Source: Nocardioides marmotae
Lineage (GTDB): Bacteria; Actinomycetota; Actinomycetes; Propionibacteriales; Nocardioidaceae
NCBI RefSeq assembly: GCF_013177455.1
Contig: NZ_CP053660.1
Location: 2,108,001 to 2,172,000, forward strand
DNA length: 64,000 nt
Direction: 5' to 3'
Shown here: positions 16,322 to 24,397 of the stretch, piece after piece
Numbering within the stretch: the first letter of the stretch is position 1
How the letters are laid out: each line of letters begins with the position of its first letter
Program-made: the position numbers and the translations under genes
The notes under the pieces: model-generated
What the model was told of the DNA's origin: nothing
Database searches by the model: none
The model's input: the letters and a program-made list of their open reading frames with translations, nothing else

Positions 16322-17454
16322 CCGCCACCACCGCCGAGGGGCGCCGCTCGCTCCGACCGAGCCCCCGACCGAGCACCGTCGTGAGCGTCCGCGGCGTGCT
16401 GCCCGAGCACCGGCACACCCAGGAGGAGATCACCGAGTCCTTCGCGTCCACGCTGCTGGCCGGGTCGGTGAACCGCGCGGTCGTCGACCGCTTCCACCGC
16501 AACGCCTGCGTCGAGACGCGGCACACCGCGCTGCCGCTGGAGGACTACGCCCGGCTCGAGGACTTCGGGCAGTCCAACGACGCGTTCATCCGCGCCGGCG
16601 TCGAGCTCGGCGCCCGCGCGGTCGTGGACGCGCTCAAGGCGGTCGGGCTGACCCCGGCCGACGTCGACGTCGTCGTCTCGTGCACCGTGACCGGCCTCGC
16701 GGTGCCCTCGATCGAGGCGCGGGTGGCCCAGGAGATCGGGATGCGTCCCGACGTCATCCGGTTGCCGCTGGTCGGCCTGGGCTGCGTCGCGGGCGCGGCC
16801 GGCGTCGCCCGCCTCCACGACCTGCTCCGCGGCCGTCCCGACGGCGTCGCGGTGCTGCTCTCGGTGGAGCTGTGCTCGCTGACCCTGCAGCGCGACGACG
16901 TCTCGGTCGCCAACCTCGTCGCCAGCGGGCTCTTCGGTGACGGCGCCGCGGCGGTGGTCGCGGTGGGGCCCGACCACCCGCTCGCCCGGTCCGCCCGCCC
17001 CGACCAGCCCGAGGTCCTCGCCGCCCGGAGCCGGATGTACCCCGACTCCGAGCGCACCATGGGCTGGGACGTCGGCGCCGGCGGGCTCAAGATCGTCCTC
17101 GACTCCTCCGTGCCGGACCTGGTCCGTCAGTACGTCGGCGGCGACGTCGAGGGGTTCCTCGCCGACCACGGCCTCAGCGCGGCCGACATCGAGTGGTACG
17201 TCGCGCACCCCGGCGGCCCGAAGGTGCTCGAGGCCCTCCAGGACGCCCTCGCCGTCGACCGGCACGCGCTGGGCATGACCTGGGACTCGCTGCGCCGGAT
17301 CGGCAACCTGTCCTCCGCGTCCGTGCTCAACGTGCTCGCCGACACCCTCGCCGACCGGCCACCCCGGCCGGGCTCCTACGGCCTGATGCTCGCGATGGGC
17401 CCGGGCTTCTGCTCCGAGCTGGTGCTGCTGCGCGCGCCGGAGGCGGCCGCGTGA
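16318..17454 (+). CDS. Type III polyketide synthase (alkylresorcinol/quinol type)
   Basis: A 378-residue chalcone-synthase-fold enzyme. The catalytic triad is visible as C156 in GLGCVAGA, H297 in VAHPGGPKV and N330 in RIGNLSSAS. It should extend a fatty acyl starter with malonyl-CoA units to a phenolic lipid. The first about 20 residues are an unstructured Ser/Pro/Arg lead. It is coupled (ATGA) to genes on both sides. The following methyltransferase and FAD hydroxylase have the same order as srsABC of Streptomyces griseus and agqABC of Actinoplanes, which I recall as phenolic-lipid operons. Product chain length is not predictable here. Confidence 0.92.
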   Translation: MTATTAEGRRSLRPSPRPSTVVSVRGVLPEHRHTQEEITESFASTLLAGSVNRAVVDRFHRNACVETRHTALPLEDYARLEDFGQSNDAFIRAGVELGARAVVDALKAVGLTPADVDVVVSCTVTGLAVPSIEARVAQEIGMRPDVIRLPLVGLGCVAGAAGVARLHDLLRGRPDGVAVLLSVELCSLTLQRDDVSVANLVASGLFGDGAAAVVAVGPDHPLARSARPDQPEVLAARSRMYPDSERTMGWDVGAGGLKIVLDSSVPDLVRQYVGGDVEGFLADHGLSAADIEWYVAHPGGPKVLEALQDALAVDRHALGMTWDSLRRIGNLSSASVLNVLADTLADRPPRPGSYGLMLAMGPGFCSELVLLRAPEAAA

Positions 17455-17984
17455 GCCTCGAGGTCGGGTTCACCCTGCTGGTCGTCGCGGTCGGCCTGGA
17501 GCGGGTCGCCGAGCTGGTCGTGTCCAACCGCAACGCCGCCTGGAGCCTGGCGCGCGGGGGAGTGGAGTCCGGCCGCGGGCACTACCCGTTCATGGTGGTG
17601 CTCCACACCGGCCTGCTCGTCGGCGCGCTGGTCGAGGTCTGGGTCCGCCGGCCCGACCCGCCGTCAGCCCTGGTCTGGAGCATGCTCGTGCTCTGCCTGG
17701 CCTCCCAGGGCCTGCGCTGGTGGTGCATCCGCACCCTCGGGCAGCAGTGGAACACCCGGGTGATCGTCGTGCCGGGCGCCCCGCGGGTCACCGGCGGCCC
17801 CTACCGCTGGATCCCGCACCCCAACTACGTCGCCGTCGTCGTTGAGGGCGTCGCCCTGCCGCTGGTCGGTGGCGCCTGGATCACGGCGCTGGTCTTCACC
17901 GTCCTCAACGCCGGGCTGCTGGCCACCCGCATCCGCGCGGAGGACGCCGCCCTGGCCCGGCTCACCGGCGGGGCGCCGGCATGA
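17451..17984 (+). CDS. Isoprenylcysteine carboxyl methyltransferase-family O-methyltransferase
   Basis: A 177-residue membrane methyltransferase with about four or five helices. The C-terminal core with GGPYRWIPHPNYVAVV and the RxxAEDAAL end is typical of the ICMT family, which binds SAM in the membrane. It starts with GTG overlapping the polyketide synthase stop. Its position after a type III synthase matches SrsB/AgqB, which methylate the phenolic hydroxyl of alkylresorcinols or quinols. True protein carboxyl methylation is unlikely in this setting. Confidence 0.85.
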   Translation: MSLEVGFTLLVVAVGLERVAELVVSNRNAAWSLARGGVESGRGHYPFMVVLHTGLLVGALVEVWVRRPDPPSALVWSMLVLCLASQGLRWWCIRTLGQQWNTRVIVVPGAPRVTGGPYRWIPHPNYVAVVVEGVALPLVGGAWITALVFTVLNAGLLATRIRAEDAALARLTGGAPA

Positions 17985-19066
17985 GCAAGGGCGTGCGGGA
18001 CCTGATCGTCGTCGGCGGCGGGCCCGCCGGGCTCACCACCGCCCTGCACGCCGCCCGCGCCGGCCTCGACGTGCTCGTCCTCGAGCGGCGCGTCGGCGCG
18101 ATCGACAAGGCGTGCGGCGAGGGCCTGATGCCGGGCGCCGTCGCGGCCCTGGGCGAGCTCGGGGTCGACCCGGCCGGGCAGGACCTGCGCGGGATCCGGT
18201 ACGTCGCCGGGGCCCGCCGGGTCGAGGCGGAGTTCCGCTCCGGGCCCGGACGCGGCGTACGCCGCACGACGCTGCACGACGCCCTGCGGGGCGCCGTCGA
18301 GCAGGCCGGAGTGCCGTGCGAGCAGGCGACCGTCACCGGGCTGACGCAGGACGACGACGGGGTGAGCGTCGCCGGCCACCGCAGTCGGTACGTCGTCGCC
18401 GCCGACGGGCTGCACTCGCCGCTGCGCCGCTCCCTCGGGCTGGACCGGCCGCGCGGCGGGCAGGTGCGCCGCGGGCTGCGCCGCCACTTCGCCGTGCGGC
18501 CCTGGACCGACCACGTCGAGGTGCACTGGGGCCGGGAGGCGGAGGCCTACGTCACCCCGGTCGCCGAGGACCTGGTCGGGATCGCGGTGCTGACCACCCG
18601 CCGCGGGAGCTACGACGAGCACCTGGCGGCCTTCCCCGAGCTGCTCGACCGCATCGCCGGCGCGGAGCCGGCGAGCGCGGACCGCGGGGCCGGCCCGCTG
18701 CGCCAGGAGGCGACCGCGCGGACCGCGGGGCGCGTGCTCCTGGTCGGCGACGCCGCGGGGTACGTCGACGCGCTGACCGGCGAGGGCATCGCGCTCGGGG
18801 TGGCCCAGGCCGGGGCCGCGGTGCGGGCGGTGGCCCTCGATGACGTGCCCGGCTACGAGCAGGACTGGCGGCGACTGACCCGTCGCTACCGCTGGCTGAC
18901 CCAGGCGCTGCTCGGCGTGACCAGCCTGCGGCCGACCCGCTCGGCGCTGGTGCCGGCCGCCGAGCGGGTGCCGTGGCTCTTCGGCGCGACCGTCAACGCG
19001 CTGGCGCGGCCCGCCTCCGAGCCGCGCCCGCCTCACTCCTCGCCGACGGGCCAGTCCGCGGGGTAG
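17981..19066 (+). CDS. FAD-dependent monooxygenase of the phenolic-lipid operon
   Basis: A 361-residue class A flavoprotein hydroxylase. LIVVGGGPAGLTTALHAARAG is summarised by its GGGPAG loop; DKACGEGLMPGAV follows, then VVAADGLHSPLRR (the DG motif) and LVGDAAGYVDALTGEGI. It is ATGA-coupled to the methyltransferase. By position it corresponds to SrsC/AgqC, which hydroxylate the aromatic ring to give hydroquinones. It is similar in layout to the reductase at 15134, so the two may share ancestry. The last 34 bp overlap the convergent peptide deformylase gene, so transcripts can pair. Confidence 0.87.
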   Translation: MSKGVRDLIVVGGGPAGLTTALHAARAGLDVLVLERRVGAIDKACGEGLMPGAVAALGELGVDPAGQDLRGIRYVAGARRVEAEFRSGPGRGVRRTTLHDALRGAVEQAGVPCEQATVTGLTQDDDGVSVAGHRSRYVVAADGLHSPLRRSLGLDRPRGGQVRRGLRRHFAVRPWTDHVEVHWGREAEAYVTPVAEDLVGIAVLTTRRGSYDEHLAAFPELLDRIAGAEPASADRGAGPLRQEATARTAGRVLLVGDAAGYVDALTGEGIALGVAQAGAAVRAVALDDVPGYEQDWRRLTRRYRWLTQALLGVTSLRPTRSALVPAAERVPWLFGATVNALARPASEPRPPHSSPTGQSAG

Positions 19067-19635
19067 TCGCCGGCCAGCTTGTCGTGCTGCTTCTGCAGCT
19101 TCTTGCGCGCCTTGGTCGGGATCCGGTCGCCGAAGACCGTGCCGTTGGTGTGGTCGGTCTCGTGCTGGAGGCAGCGGGCCAGCAGCCCGTCGCCGGAGAA
19201 GGTCACCGGCTCCCCGTCGAGCCCGGTGCCGGTCACGGTCGCGAAGTCCGGCCGCGCGCACTCCACGAAGGCGCCGGGGAAGGACAGGCAGCCCTCCTCG
19301 GACTCCTCGAGGTGGCGGTCCCGGCCCTCGGGCAGGGTCAGCTCGGGGTTGCACACCACGCCGACCGTGTGGTCGCCGGACTCGTCGGGGCAGTCGAAGA
19401 CGAACACCGCGCGGTCCACCCCGATCTGGCAGGCCGCGAGGCCGACGCCGTCGGCGGCGTACATCGTGGCGACCATGTCGGCGACCAGCGAGCGGAGCTC
19501 CTCGTCGTAGGCGGTCACCGGCTGCTGGGGGCGGTGCATCACCGGGGTGCCCCAGCGGGTCATCGGCCGGACGGTGCCACCGGTCGGGAGCGGTCCGTGG
19601 GGGGCGTGCTTCGCGGGCTCGTCGGGGGCGGGCAT
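19033..19635 (-). CDS. def: Peptide deformylase
   Basis: A 200-residue deformylase. All three metal-site motifs are present: GVGLAACQ (63-70), EGCLS (114-118, Cys is a metal ligand) and HETDH (158-162, catalytic Glu with two His ligands). It removes the formyl group from nascent proteins. The start ATG at 19635 is preceded by a TAGGAT box 7 nt away and no ribosome binding site, so it is probably leaderless. The C-terminal extension (KKLQKQHDKLAGDYPADWP) is like that of other actinobacterial copies. Confidence 0.93.
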   Translation of the reverse strand: MPAPDEPAKHAPHGPLPTGGTVRPMTRWGTPVMHRPQQPVTAYDEELRSLVADMVATMYAADGVGLAACQIGVDRAVFVFDCPDESGDHTVGVVCNPELTLPEGRDRHLEESEEGCLSFPGAFVECARPDFATVTGTGLDGEPVTFSGDGLLARCLQHETDHTNGTVFGDRIPTKARKKLQKQHDKLAGDYPADWPVGEE

Positions 19636-19642
19636 GACCCGA

Positions 19643-19648
19643 ATCCTA
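19643..19648 (-). promoter_or_regulatory. Predicted -10 box, leaderless promoter for def
   Basis: On the minus strand TAGGAT lies 7 nt before the def ATG with no Shine-Dalgarno sequence between them. Confidence 0.5.
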
Positions 19649-19710
19649 GTCGGCGCGGGCCCGCCCGCCCGCCGTGTGAGCCGGGCCACGGGCCCTGCTG
19701 TAGCCGGTTG

Positions 19711-19729
19711 TGTAACTCATAGTTACATT
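19711..19729 (+). promoter_or_regulatory. Palindromic operator overlapping the -10 box of the fadE pair
   Basis: TGTAACT-CAT-AGTTACA (19711-19727) is a perfect 7+3+7 inverted repeat. Its right arm runs into TACATT (19724-19729), which lies 6 nt before the ATG at 19736 and fits the -10 box of a leaderless promoter. A repressor bound here, TetR type by size and shape, would block polymerase directly. The local AT content is far above its surroundings. No regulator gene lies next to it in this window. Confidence 0.65.
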
Positions 19730-19735
19730 GACGCC

Positions 19736-21109
19736 ATGTCCTTGATCCAGAAGCTGGGGCCCGGCGGCAGGCACGGGCTCGCCTCGCAGGAGTCGCGCGA
19801 CCCCATCGGGTACGCCGTCGCGGCGCTCAACCGCGTGGCGCAGAGCGACCTCATCGACCGCCTCGGCCTGCGCCGGACCACCGAGCAGGCGGTCTTCACC
19901 GCCACCCGGAGCGGGTTCCGCACCGCGACCTCGGCCGGCCGCACGTTCGCGAAGGTCGGCCGGCGCGGCGAGCCGGGCGTGCGCGTCCCCGCGGCGCCGC
20001 GCCCCGGCGTCTTCGACCTGACCCCCACCGAGGACGAGCAGATGCTCGTCGACGTGGTGACCGAGCTCGCCGAGGAGGTCCTGCGGCCCGCCGCCGCGGA
20101 GGCCGACGAGGCGTGCGCGGTGCCCGAGACGGTCCGCGCGGCGGCCGAGGAGATCGGCCTGCCGCTCCTCGGCGTGCCCGAGGCCCTCGGCGGCATCTCC
20201 GAGGAGCGCTCGGCCGTGGCCGGCACGCTCGTCGCCGAGGCGCTCGCGCGCGGCGACATGGGCCTGGCCGTCGCCACCCTCGCGCCCGGCGCGGTCGCCA
20301 CCGCGCTCGGCCTGTGGGGCACCGACGCCCAGCAGCGCACCTACCTCCCGGCGTTCTCCGGGGAGGGCGACGGCGGCGTCCCCGCCGCGGCGCTGGCGCT
20401 CAACGAGCCGAGCGTGCTCTTCGACGTGCTGTCCCCGGCGACCACCGCCGAGCGCCGCGGCGACACCCTGGTGCTCAGCGGCACCAAGTCGCTGGTGCCG
20501 CTCGGCTCCGAGGCCGAGCTGTTCGTGGTCGGCGCCTCCCTCGACGGCGCGCCGGTGCTCGTCCTCGTGGAGTCCTCGACGCCGGGGCTCTCCGTCGAGG
20601 CCGACCCCGGCATGGGCGTGCGGGCCGCCGGGATGACCCGGCTCGTGCTCACCGACGTGACCGTCCCGGCCGACGCCGTCCTCGGCGCGACCGACGGGAC
20701 GACGTACACCGAGTGCGTCCGGCTCTCGCGCCTGGCCTGGTGCGCGCTCGCGGTCGGCACCGGCCAGGCCGTGCTGGACTACGTGACGCCCTACGTCAAG
20801 GAGCGCCAGGCCTTCGGCGAGCCGGTCGCCCACCGCCAGTCGGTGGCGTTCATGGTCGCCAACATGGCCATCGAGCTGCAGGCGATGCGGCTGCTGACCT
20901 ACAAGGCGGCCTCGCGTGCCGCGGCGGGCAAGGACGTCGGCCGCGAGGTCGGCCTGGCCCGCAACCTGTGTGCCGCCAAGGGCATGCAGATCGGCCTCGA
21001 CGGCGTGCAGCTGCTCGGCGGCCACGGCTTCGTCAAGGAGCACCCGGTGGAGCGGTGGTACCGCGACCTGCGGGCCGTCGGCGTGATGGAAGGGAGCGTG
21101 CTGGTCTGA
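19736..21109 (+). CDS. fadE24: Acyl-CoA dehydrogenase, FadE24-like
   Basis: A 457-residue acyl-CoA dehydrogenase. An N-terminal extension of about 90 residues precedes the usual fold (helical domain from TEDEQMLVDVV, beta domain near GTKSLVPLG, C-terminal helices with QAFGEPVAHRQSVAFMVANM). It ends abruptly at VMEGSVLV, without the longer EGTxQIQ tail seen in its partner. The next gene starts at the stop (TGATG). Length, order and coupling match the fadE24-fadE23 pair of Mycobacterium tuberculosis as I recall it. It probably forms a hetero-oligomer with its neighbour. Substrate unknown. Confidence 0.78.
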   Translation: MSLIQKLGPGGRHGLASQESRDPIGYAVAALNRVAQSDLIDRLGLRRTTEQAVFTATRSGFRTATSAGRTFAKVGRRGEPGVRVPAAPRPGVFDLTPTEDEQMLVDVVTELAEEVLRPAAAEADEACAVPETVRAAAEEIGLPLLGVPEALGGISEERSAVAGTLVAEALARGDMGLAVATLAPGAVATALGLWGTDAQQRTYLPAFSGEGDGGVPAAALALNEPSVLFDVLSPATTAERRGDTLVLSGTKSLVPLGSEAELFVVGASLDGAPVLVLVESSTPGLSVEADPGMGVRAAGMTRLVLTDVTVPADAVLGATDGTTYTECVRLSRLAWCALAVGTGQAVLDYVTPYVKERQAFGEPVAHRQSVAFMVANMAIELQAMRLLTYKAASRAAAGKDVGREVGLARNLCAAKGMQIGLDGVQLLGGHGFVKEHPVERWYRDLRAVGVMEGSVLV

Positions 21110-22332
21110 TGCCCATCTCACTCGAGGACCCGAAGAAGTTCCGCCCGCTGGTCTCGCAGGCCCACCAGGTCGCGATGAACATGCTGCGGCCCATCTCCCG
21201 CAAGTACGACAAGGCCGAGCACGCCTACCCCAAGGAGCTCGACATGCTCGCCGCGATGATCGACGGGCTCTCGGAGTCCGGCGCGAGCGAGGGCGCGGGG
21301 GCCGCCGGCGTACGCCGGGACGAGGGCGGCGCGACCAAGGACGAGGGCGGCGTCAAGAACGGCGCGAACCTCGCCTCGGTCATGTCGATCGCCGAGATGT
21401 GCTGGGGCGACGTCGGCCTGCTGCTCTCCATGCCGCGCCAGGGGCTCGGCAACTCCGCGATCGCCTCGGTGGCCAACGACGAGCAGGCCGAGCGGTTCGC
21501 CGGGGTGTGGGCCGGCATGGCGATCACCGAGCCCGGCACCGGCTCGGACTCGGCCAACATCACGACTACCGCCGTGCTCGACGGCGACGAGTACGTCCTC
21601 AACGGCGAGAAGATCTACGTCACCGCGGGCGACCGCGCCGACCACATCGTCGTGTGGGCGACCCTCGACCGGTCGCTCGGCCGGGCCGCGATCAAGTCCT
21701 TCGTCGTGCCCAAGGGCACCCCCGGCATGCGGGTCGACCGGCTCGAGCACAAGCTCGGCATCAAGGCCTCCGACACCGCGACCATCATCTTCGAGGACTG
21801 CCGGGTCCCGAAGGAGAACCTGCTCGGCTCCCCGGAGATCGACACCAAGCAGGGCTTCGCCGGCGCGATGGCGACCTTCGACAACACCCGGCCGCTCGTG
21901 GCCGCGATGGCCGTCGGCTGCGCCCGCGCCGCCCTCGACCTGACCCGGTCCCTGCTCGCCGAGGCCGGCGTCACCGTCGACCACGACCGGCCCGCCCACC
22001 TCCAGCACGCCGCGGCCGCCAGGCTGCTGCAGATGGAGGCGGACTGGGAGGCCTCCTACCTGCTGATGCTCCAGGCCGCGTGGATGGCCGACAACCGCAA
22101 GCCCAACTCGCTGGAGGCCTCGATGGCCAAGGCGAAGGCCGGCCGGGTCGGCTCCGACATCACCCTGTCGTGCGTCGAGCTGTGCGGCTCGATCGGCTAC
22201 AGCGAGGCCGAGCTGCTGGAGAAGTGGGCCCGCGACTCCAAGATCCTCGACATCTTCGAGGGCACCCAGCAGATCCAGCAGCTGATCGTCGCCCGCCGCG
22301 TCCTGGGCCTCTCCAGCGCCGAGCTGAAGTAG
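21109..22332 (+). CDS. fadE23: Acyl-CoA dehydrogenase, FadE23-like
   Basis: A 407-residue acyl-CoA dehydrogenase. AITEPGTGSDSANI and the later VLNGEKIYVTAGDRAD hold the FAD/substrate loop, and ILDIFEGTQQIQQL near the C-terminus has the usual catalytic-type Glu of the family. An unusual Gly/Glu-rich charged insert (GASEGAGAAGVRRDEGG and on, about residues 56-84) sits in the N-terminal helical domain. It shares its first nucleotide with the stop of the FadE24-like gene. It is followed by a strong terminator. Probably oxidises an acyl-CoA or steroid side chain together with its partner. Confidence 0.8.
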   Translation: MPISLEDPKKFRPLVSQAHQVAMNMLRPISRKYDKAEHAYPKELDMLAAMIDGLSESGASEGAGAAGVRRDEGGATKDEGGVKNGANLASVMSIAEMCWGDVGLLLSMPRQGLGNSAIASVANDEQAERFAGVWAGMAITEPGTGSDSANITTTAVLDGDEYVLNGEKIYVTAGDRADHIVVWATLDRSLGRAAIKSFVVPKGTPGMRVDRLEHKLGIKASDTATIIFEDCRVPKENLLGSPEIDTKQGFAGAMATFDNTRPLVAAMAVGCARAALDLTRSLLAEAGVTVDHDRPAHLQHAAAARLLQMEADWEASYLLMLQAAWMADNRKPNSLEASMAKAKAGRVGSDITLSCVELCGSIGYSEAELLEKWARDSKILDIFEGTQQIQQLIVARRVLGLSSAELK

Positions 22333-22357
22333 CGCACCTCGGCCTGCGCCGCGTCGT

Positions 22358-22391
22358 ACCGCCCCCGTCGGAGCCCTCCGGCGGGGGCGGT
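22358..22391 (+). terminator. Terminator of the fadE operon
   Basis: ACCGCCCCCG (22358-22367) pairs with CGGGGGCGGT (22382-22391), and CGGA/TCCG pair inside. It lies 26 bp after the FadE23-like stop. Confidence 0.75.
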
Positions 22392-22754
22392 CGTCGTTCC
22401 CGCCCGTGCCCGTGCCGGCCCGCACCGTCCGCCGGCGGACGAGGCGTGCCCATGCGCCTGCCACCAGACGGACTGTCGTGCTGCCGTCGCGAAGGTCGAC
22501 CAGGAACATCCCGCCGACCATCGGCCCGGCCCACCAGCGCCCCGGGGCGGGTCCGATCGCCGTCGCCGAACATGCAGAACCGCGTGGCGAGCGATGGCGA
22601 CCTGCGGGAAACACGGCGGTCGACCGAGGATCTGCATGTCTGACGACGACCGGCTGGCTGCTGCGGGCCAGATCCCGACCCGTCAGCCCATCCCAGCCGG
22701 AGTGACGACCCCACCGGCGACCAGAACCGCCCGTGAAACCCAGACCACAGCACG
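22392..22754. other. 363-bp stretch without a supported gene
   Basis: No frame here shows a start with ribosome binding site and protein-like composition. The notable structure is ACATGCAGA (22570-22578) facing TCTGCATGT (22631-22639), a perfect 9-bp closing stem around a 52-nt GC-rich interior. Short open frames on both strands run through it and into the terminators on either side. It may hold a small RNA or a decayed gene. Confidence 0.35.
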
Positions 22755-22795
22755 CAGCACGGCCCCCGCGGATCCGATCCGCGGGGGCCGTGCTG
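22755..22795 (-). terminator. Very strong perfect hairpin after the histone-like gene
   Basis: A 41-nt perfect inverted repeat: CAGCACGGCCCCCGCGGA and its complement around a TCCGA loop. It lies 22 bp beyond the stop of the leftward histone-like gene, and a TTT follows on the minus strand after about 20 nt. It may also stop rightward readthrough. Confidence 0.8.
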
Positions 22796-22816
22796 GTGAC
22801 GGGGTACGCCGGGTGG

Positions 22817-23866
22817 TCAGCCCTTGTCGGTGTCGCTGGCGCGACCGAGGGTCTCGGCCTCGCTGGCGACCGCCTTGGTGGTGGACGGGTCGACCAGCGG
22901 CTCGGTGCCGACCTGCTGGAGGCCCCGGTCGGTGGTGTCGGGGTTGGTCGCGACGTCCGCGCCGCGGGTGCCGGCGGGGGTGATCGTCTCGGTGCCGGCG
23001 CCGCCGGCGAGCTCGGCGGCCGAGAGCGGCACGTCACCGGAGGCGGTCCGCTTCGCGGCCGGGACCTTCTTCGCGGACGGGGTCTTCTTGGCCGCGGGCG
23101 CCTTCTTCGCGGCCGGGGCCTTCTTGGCGATGTTCGAGGCGATGTCGGCGGGAGTGACGTCGACGTCGCTCGAGTCGGCGGCGGCATCGATCGCGTTGTC
23201 GGCAGGGGCGGCCTTCTTCGCGGTCTTCTTCGTCGCCTTCTTCGTGGCGGTCTTGTTCAGCGCGCCCTTGCCGGTGGGGGCGTTGGTGGCGGCCTCGCGG
23301 ACCGCGGCGGTGGCGACGTCCTCGACCGGCGCCTTCACCGGTTCCGTCGAGGCCTTCTTCGCCGCCGGGGCCTTCGTGGCGGGTGCCTTGGCGGCGGGTG
23401 CCTTGGCGGCGGGGGTCTTGGTGGCCGGTGCCTTCGTGGCGGGGGCCTTCTTCGCCGGGGCCTTCTTGGCGGTCGGCTTCGCGGGGGCCGTGGTGGCGGC
23501 CTTCGCGGCCGGTGCCAGCGGGTCGCCCTGGGCCCGGTCGGGGCCGGGGGCCTCCTTCGCGACCGGACCGCCGGCAGCTGGCTCGGTGGTCGTCCGGGTG
23601 ACCGGGTCCTTGCTGGGGGCCGCCGGGGACGCGGCCGAGCCGTGCTTCTTCCGCCCCGGCACGAGCGCGGTGACCGCATCGACGGCGCCGGTCGCCCGGG
23701 ACAGCGCCTGCCCGGTCACCTGACCGGCCACCGCCTTGCCGAGCTCGACGGTGCCCTTCGCCTGGCCGACGGCCTGGCCCACCGCCCGGGTGCCCGAGCC
23801 GATCGGGTCCTTGATGGTGTCGAGGGCGGCGTGCGTGATCTTCCCGAGGGGGCTCTTGCGGGCCAC
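22817..23866 (-). CDS. Histone H1-like Lys/Ala/Pro-rich protein
   Basis: A 349-residue low-complexity protein. The GTG at 23866 is chosen because GGAAGG lies about 10 nt upstream and because VARKSPLGKITHAAL begins a helical segment; the longer frame is not protein-like. Residues 1-70 form an Ala/Gly/Val-rich amphipathic region. Three basic blocks of KAPA/AKK repeats (about 125-171, 206-219, 248-273) resemble eukaryotic H1 tails and bacterial H1-like proteins and could bind DNA. The linkers and the last 75 residues are acidic and Thr-rich. Nucleoid or envelope association are both possible. Function not known. Confidence 0.7.
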   Translation of the reverse strand: MARKSPLGKITHAALDTIKDPIGSGTRAVGQAVGQAKGTVELGKAVAGQVTGQALSRATGAVDAVTALVPGRKKHGSAASPAAPSKDPVTRTTTEPAAGGPVAKEAPGPDRAQGDPLAPAAKAATTAPAKPTAKKAPAKKAPATKAPATKTPAAKAPAAKAPATKAPAAKKASTEPVKAPVEDVATAAVREAATNAPTGKGALNKTATKKATKKTAKKAAPADNAIDAAADSSDVDVTPADIASNIAKKAPAAKKAPAAKKTPSAKKVPAAKRTASGDVPLSAAELAGGAGTETITPAGTRGADVATNPDTTDRGLQQVGTEPLVDPSTTKAVASEAETLGRASDTDKG

Positions 23867-24014
23867 GGCGTGGGTCCTTCCGATCGGTGAGGTGTGCGAC
23901 GAGTCAAGCAGGCGCCTCGCGCGCCTCGTGCTGGTTCCCGTACCCCGGACGGAGGTGACCAGAACACCGTGTCGCAGTGACATGTGCCATGGCCGCGTGC
24001 AACGGTCCGGGCGG

Positions 24015-24302
24015 TCAGGAGACCGCGCGGAACGGGTCGTGCTCGGCGAGGATCTTGTCGACACGGGCCTGGTCGAGGCGGGCGGCGACCGCCTGGTGCT
24101 CCTGGGCGTCCCGGATCACCTTGGCCAGCGTGAAGGCCGAGGTGGTCAGGTAGAGCGTGGTGACCGCGAAGAACGCACGGACCCACGGGTCGACGGGGAC
24201 GTAGAGGACGGCGAAGAGCATCGCGCAGAGCGCGACGGCGAAGGAGATGCCGGCCTGGGCGTAGAAGGCGTTCGTGTTGCGGACGGAGGTCGGAGTGCTC
24301 AT
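24015..24302 (-). CDS. YiaA/YiaB two-helix membrane protein
   Basis: A 95-residue protein with two hydrophobic helices (about 16-35 and 41-62) separated by YVPVDPWVR, a layout typical of the YiaAB family. The tail is a charged amphipathic helix with many Gln/Arg/Asp. ATG at 24302 is the only sensible start, though no strong ribosome binding site is visible. Function unknown. It is upstream of, and may be co-transcribed with, the histone-like gene 148 bp away. Confidence 0.75.
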   Translation of the reverse strand: MSTPTSVRNTNAFYAQAGISFAVALCAMLFAVLYVPVDPWVRAFFAVTTLYLTTSAFTLAKVIRDAQEHQAVAARLDQARVDKILAEHDPFRAVS

Positions 24303-24397
24303 GTGCCCAGCCTGGCCGCGGCCCCAGGCGCCGATGAACCGTGCGGGCACCCGGACCGACCTGAGTACGCGTGCTCGACCGTGGTCACCGGTCGCCC

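Noticed and set aside
22594..22983. Plus-strand frame containing MSDDDRLAAAGQIPTRQP
   Set aside because: It reads straight through the perfect terminator hairpin and into the end of the opposite histone-like gene, and it has no ribosome binding site.
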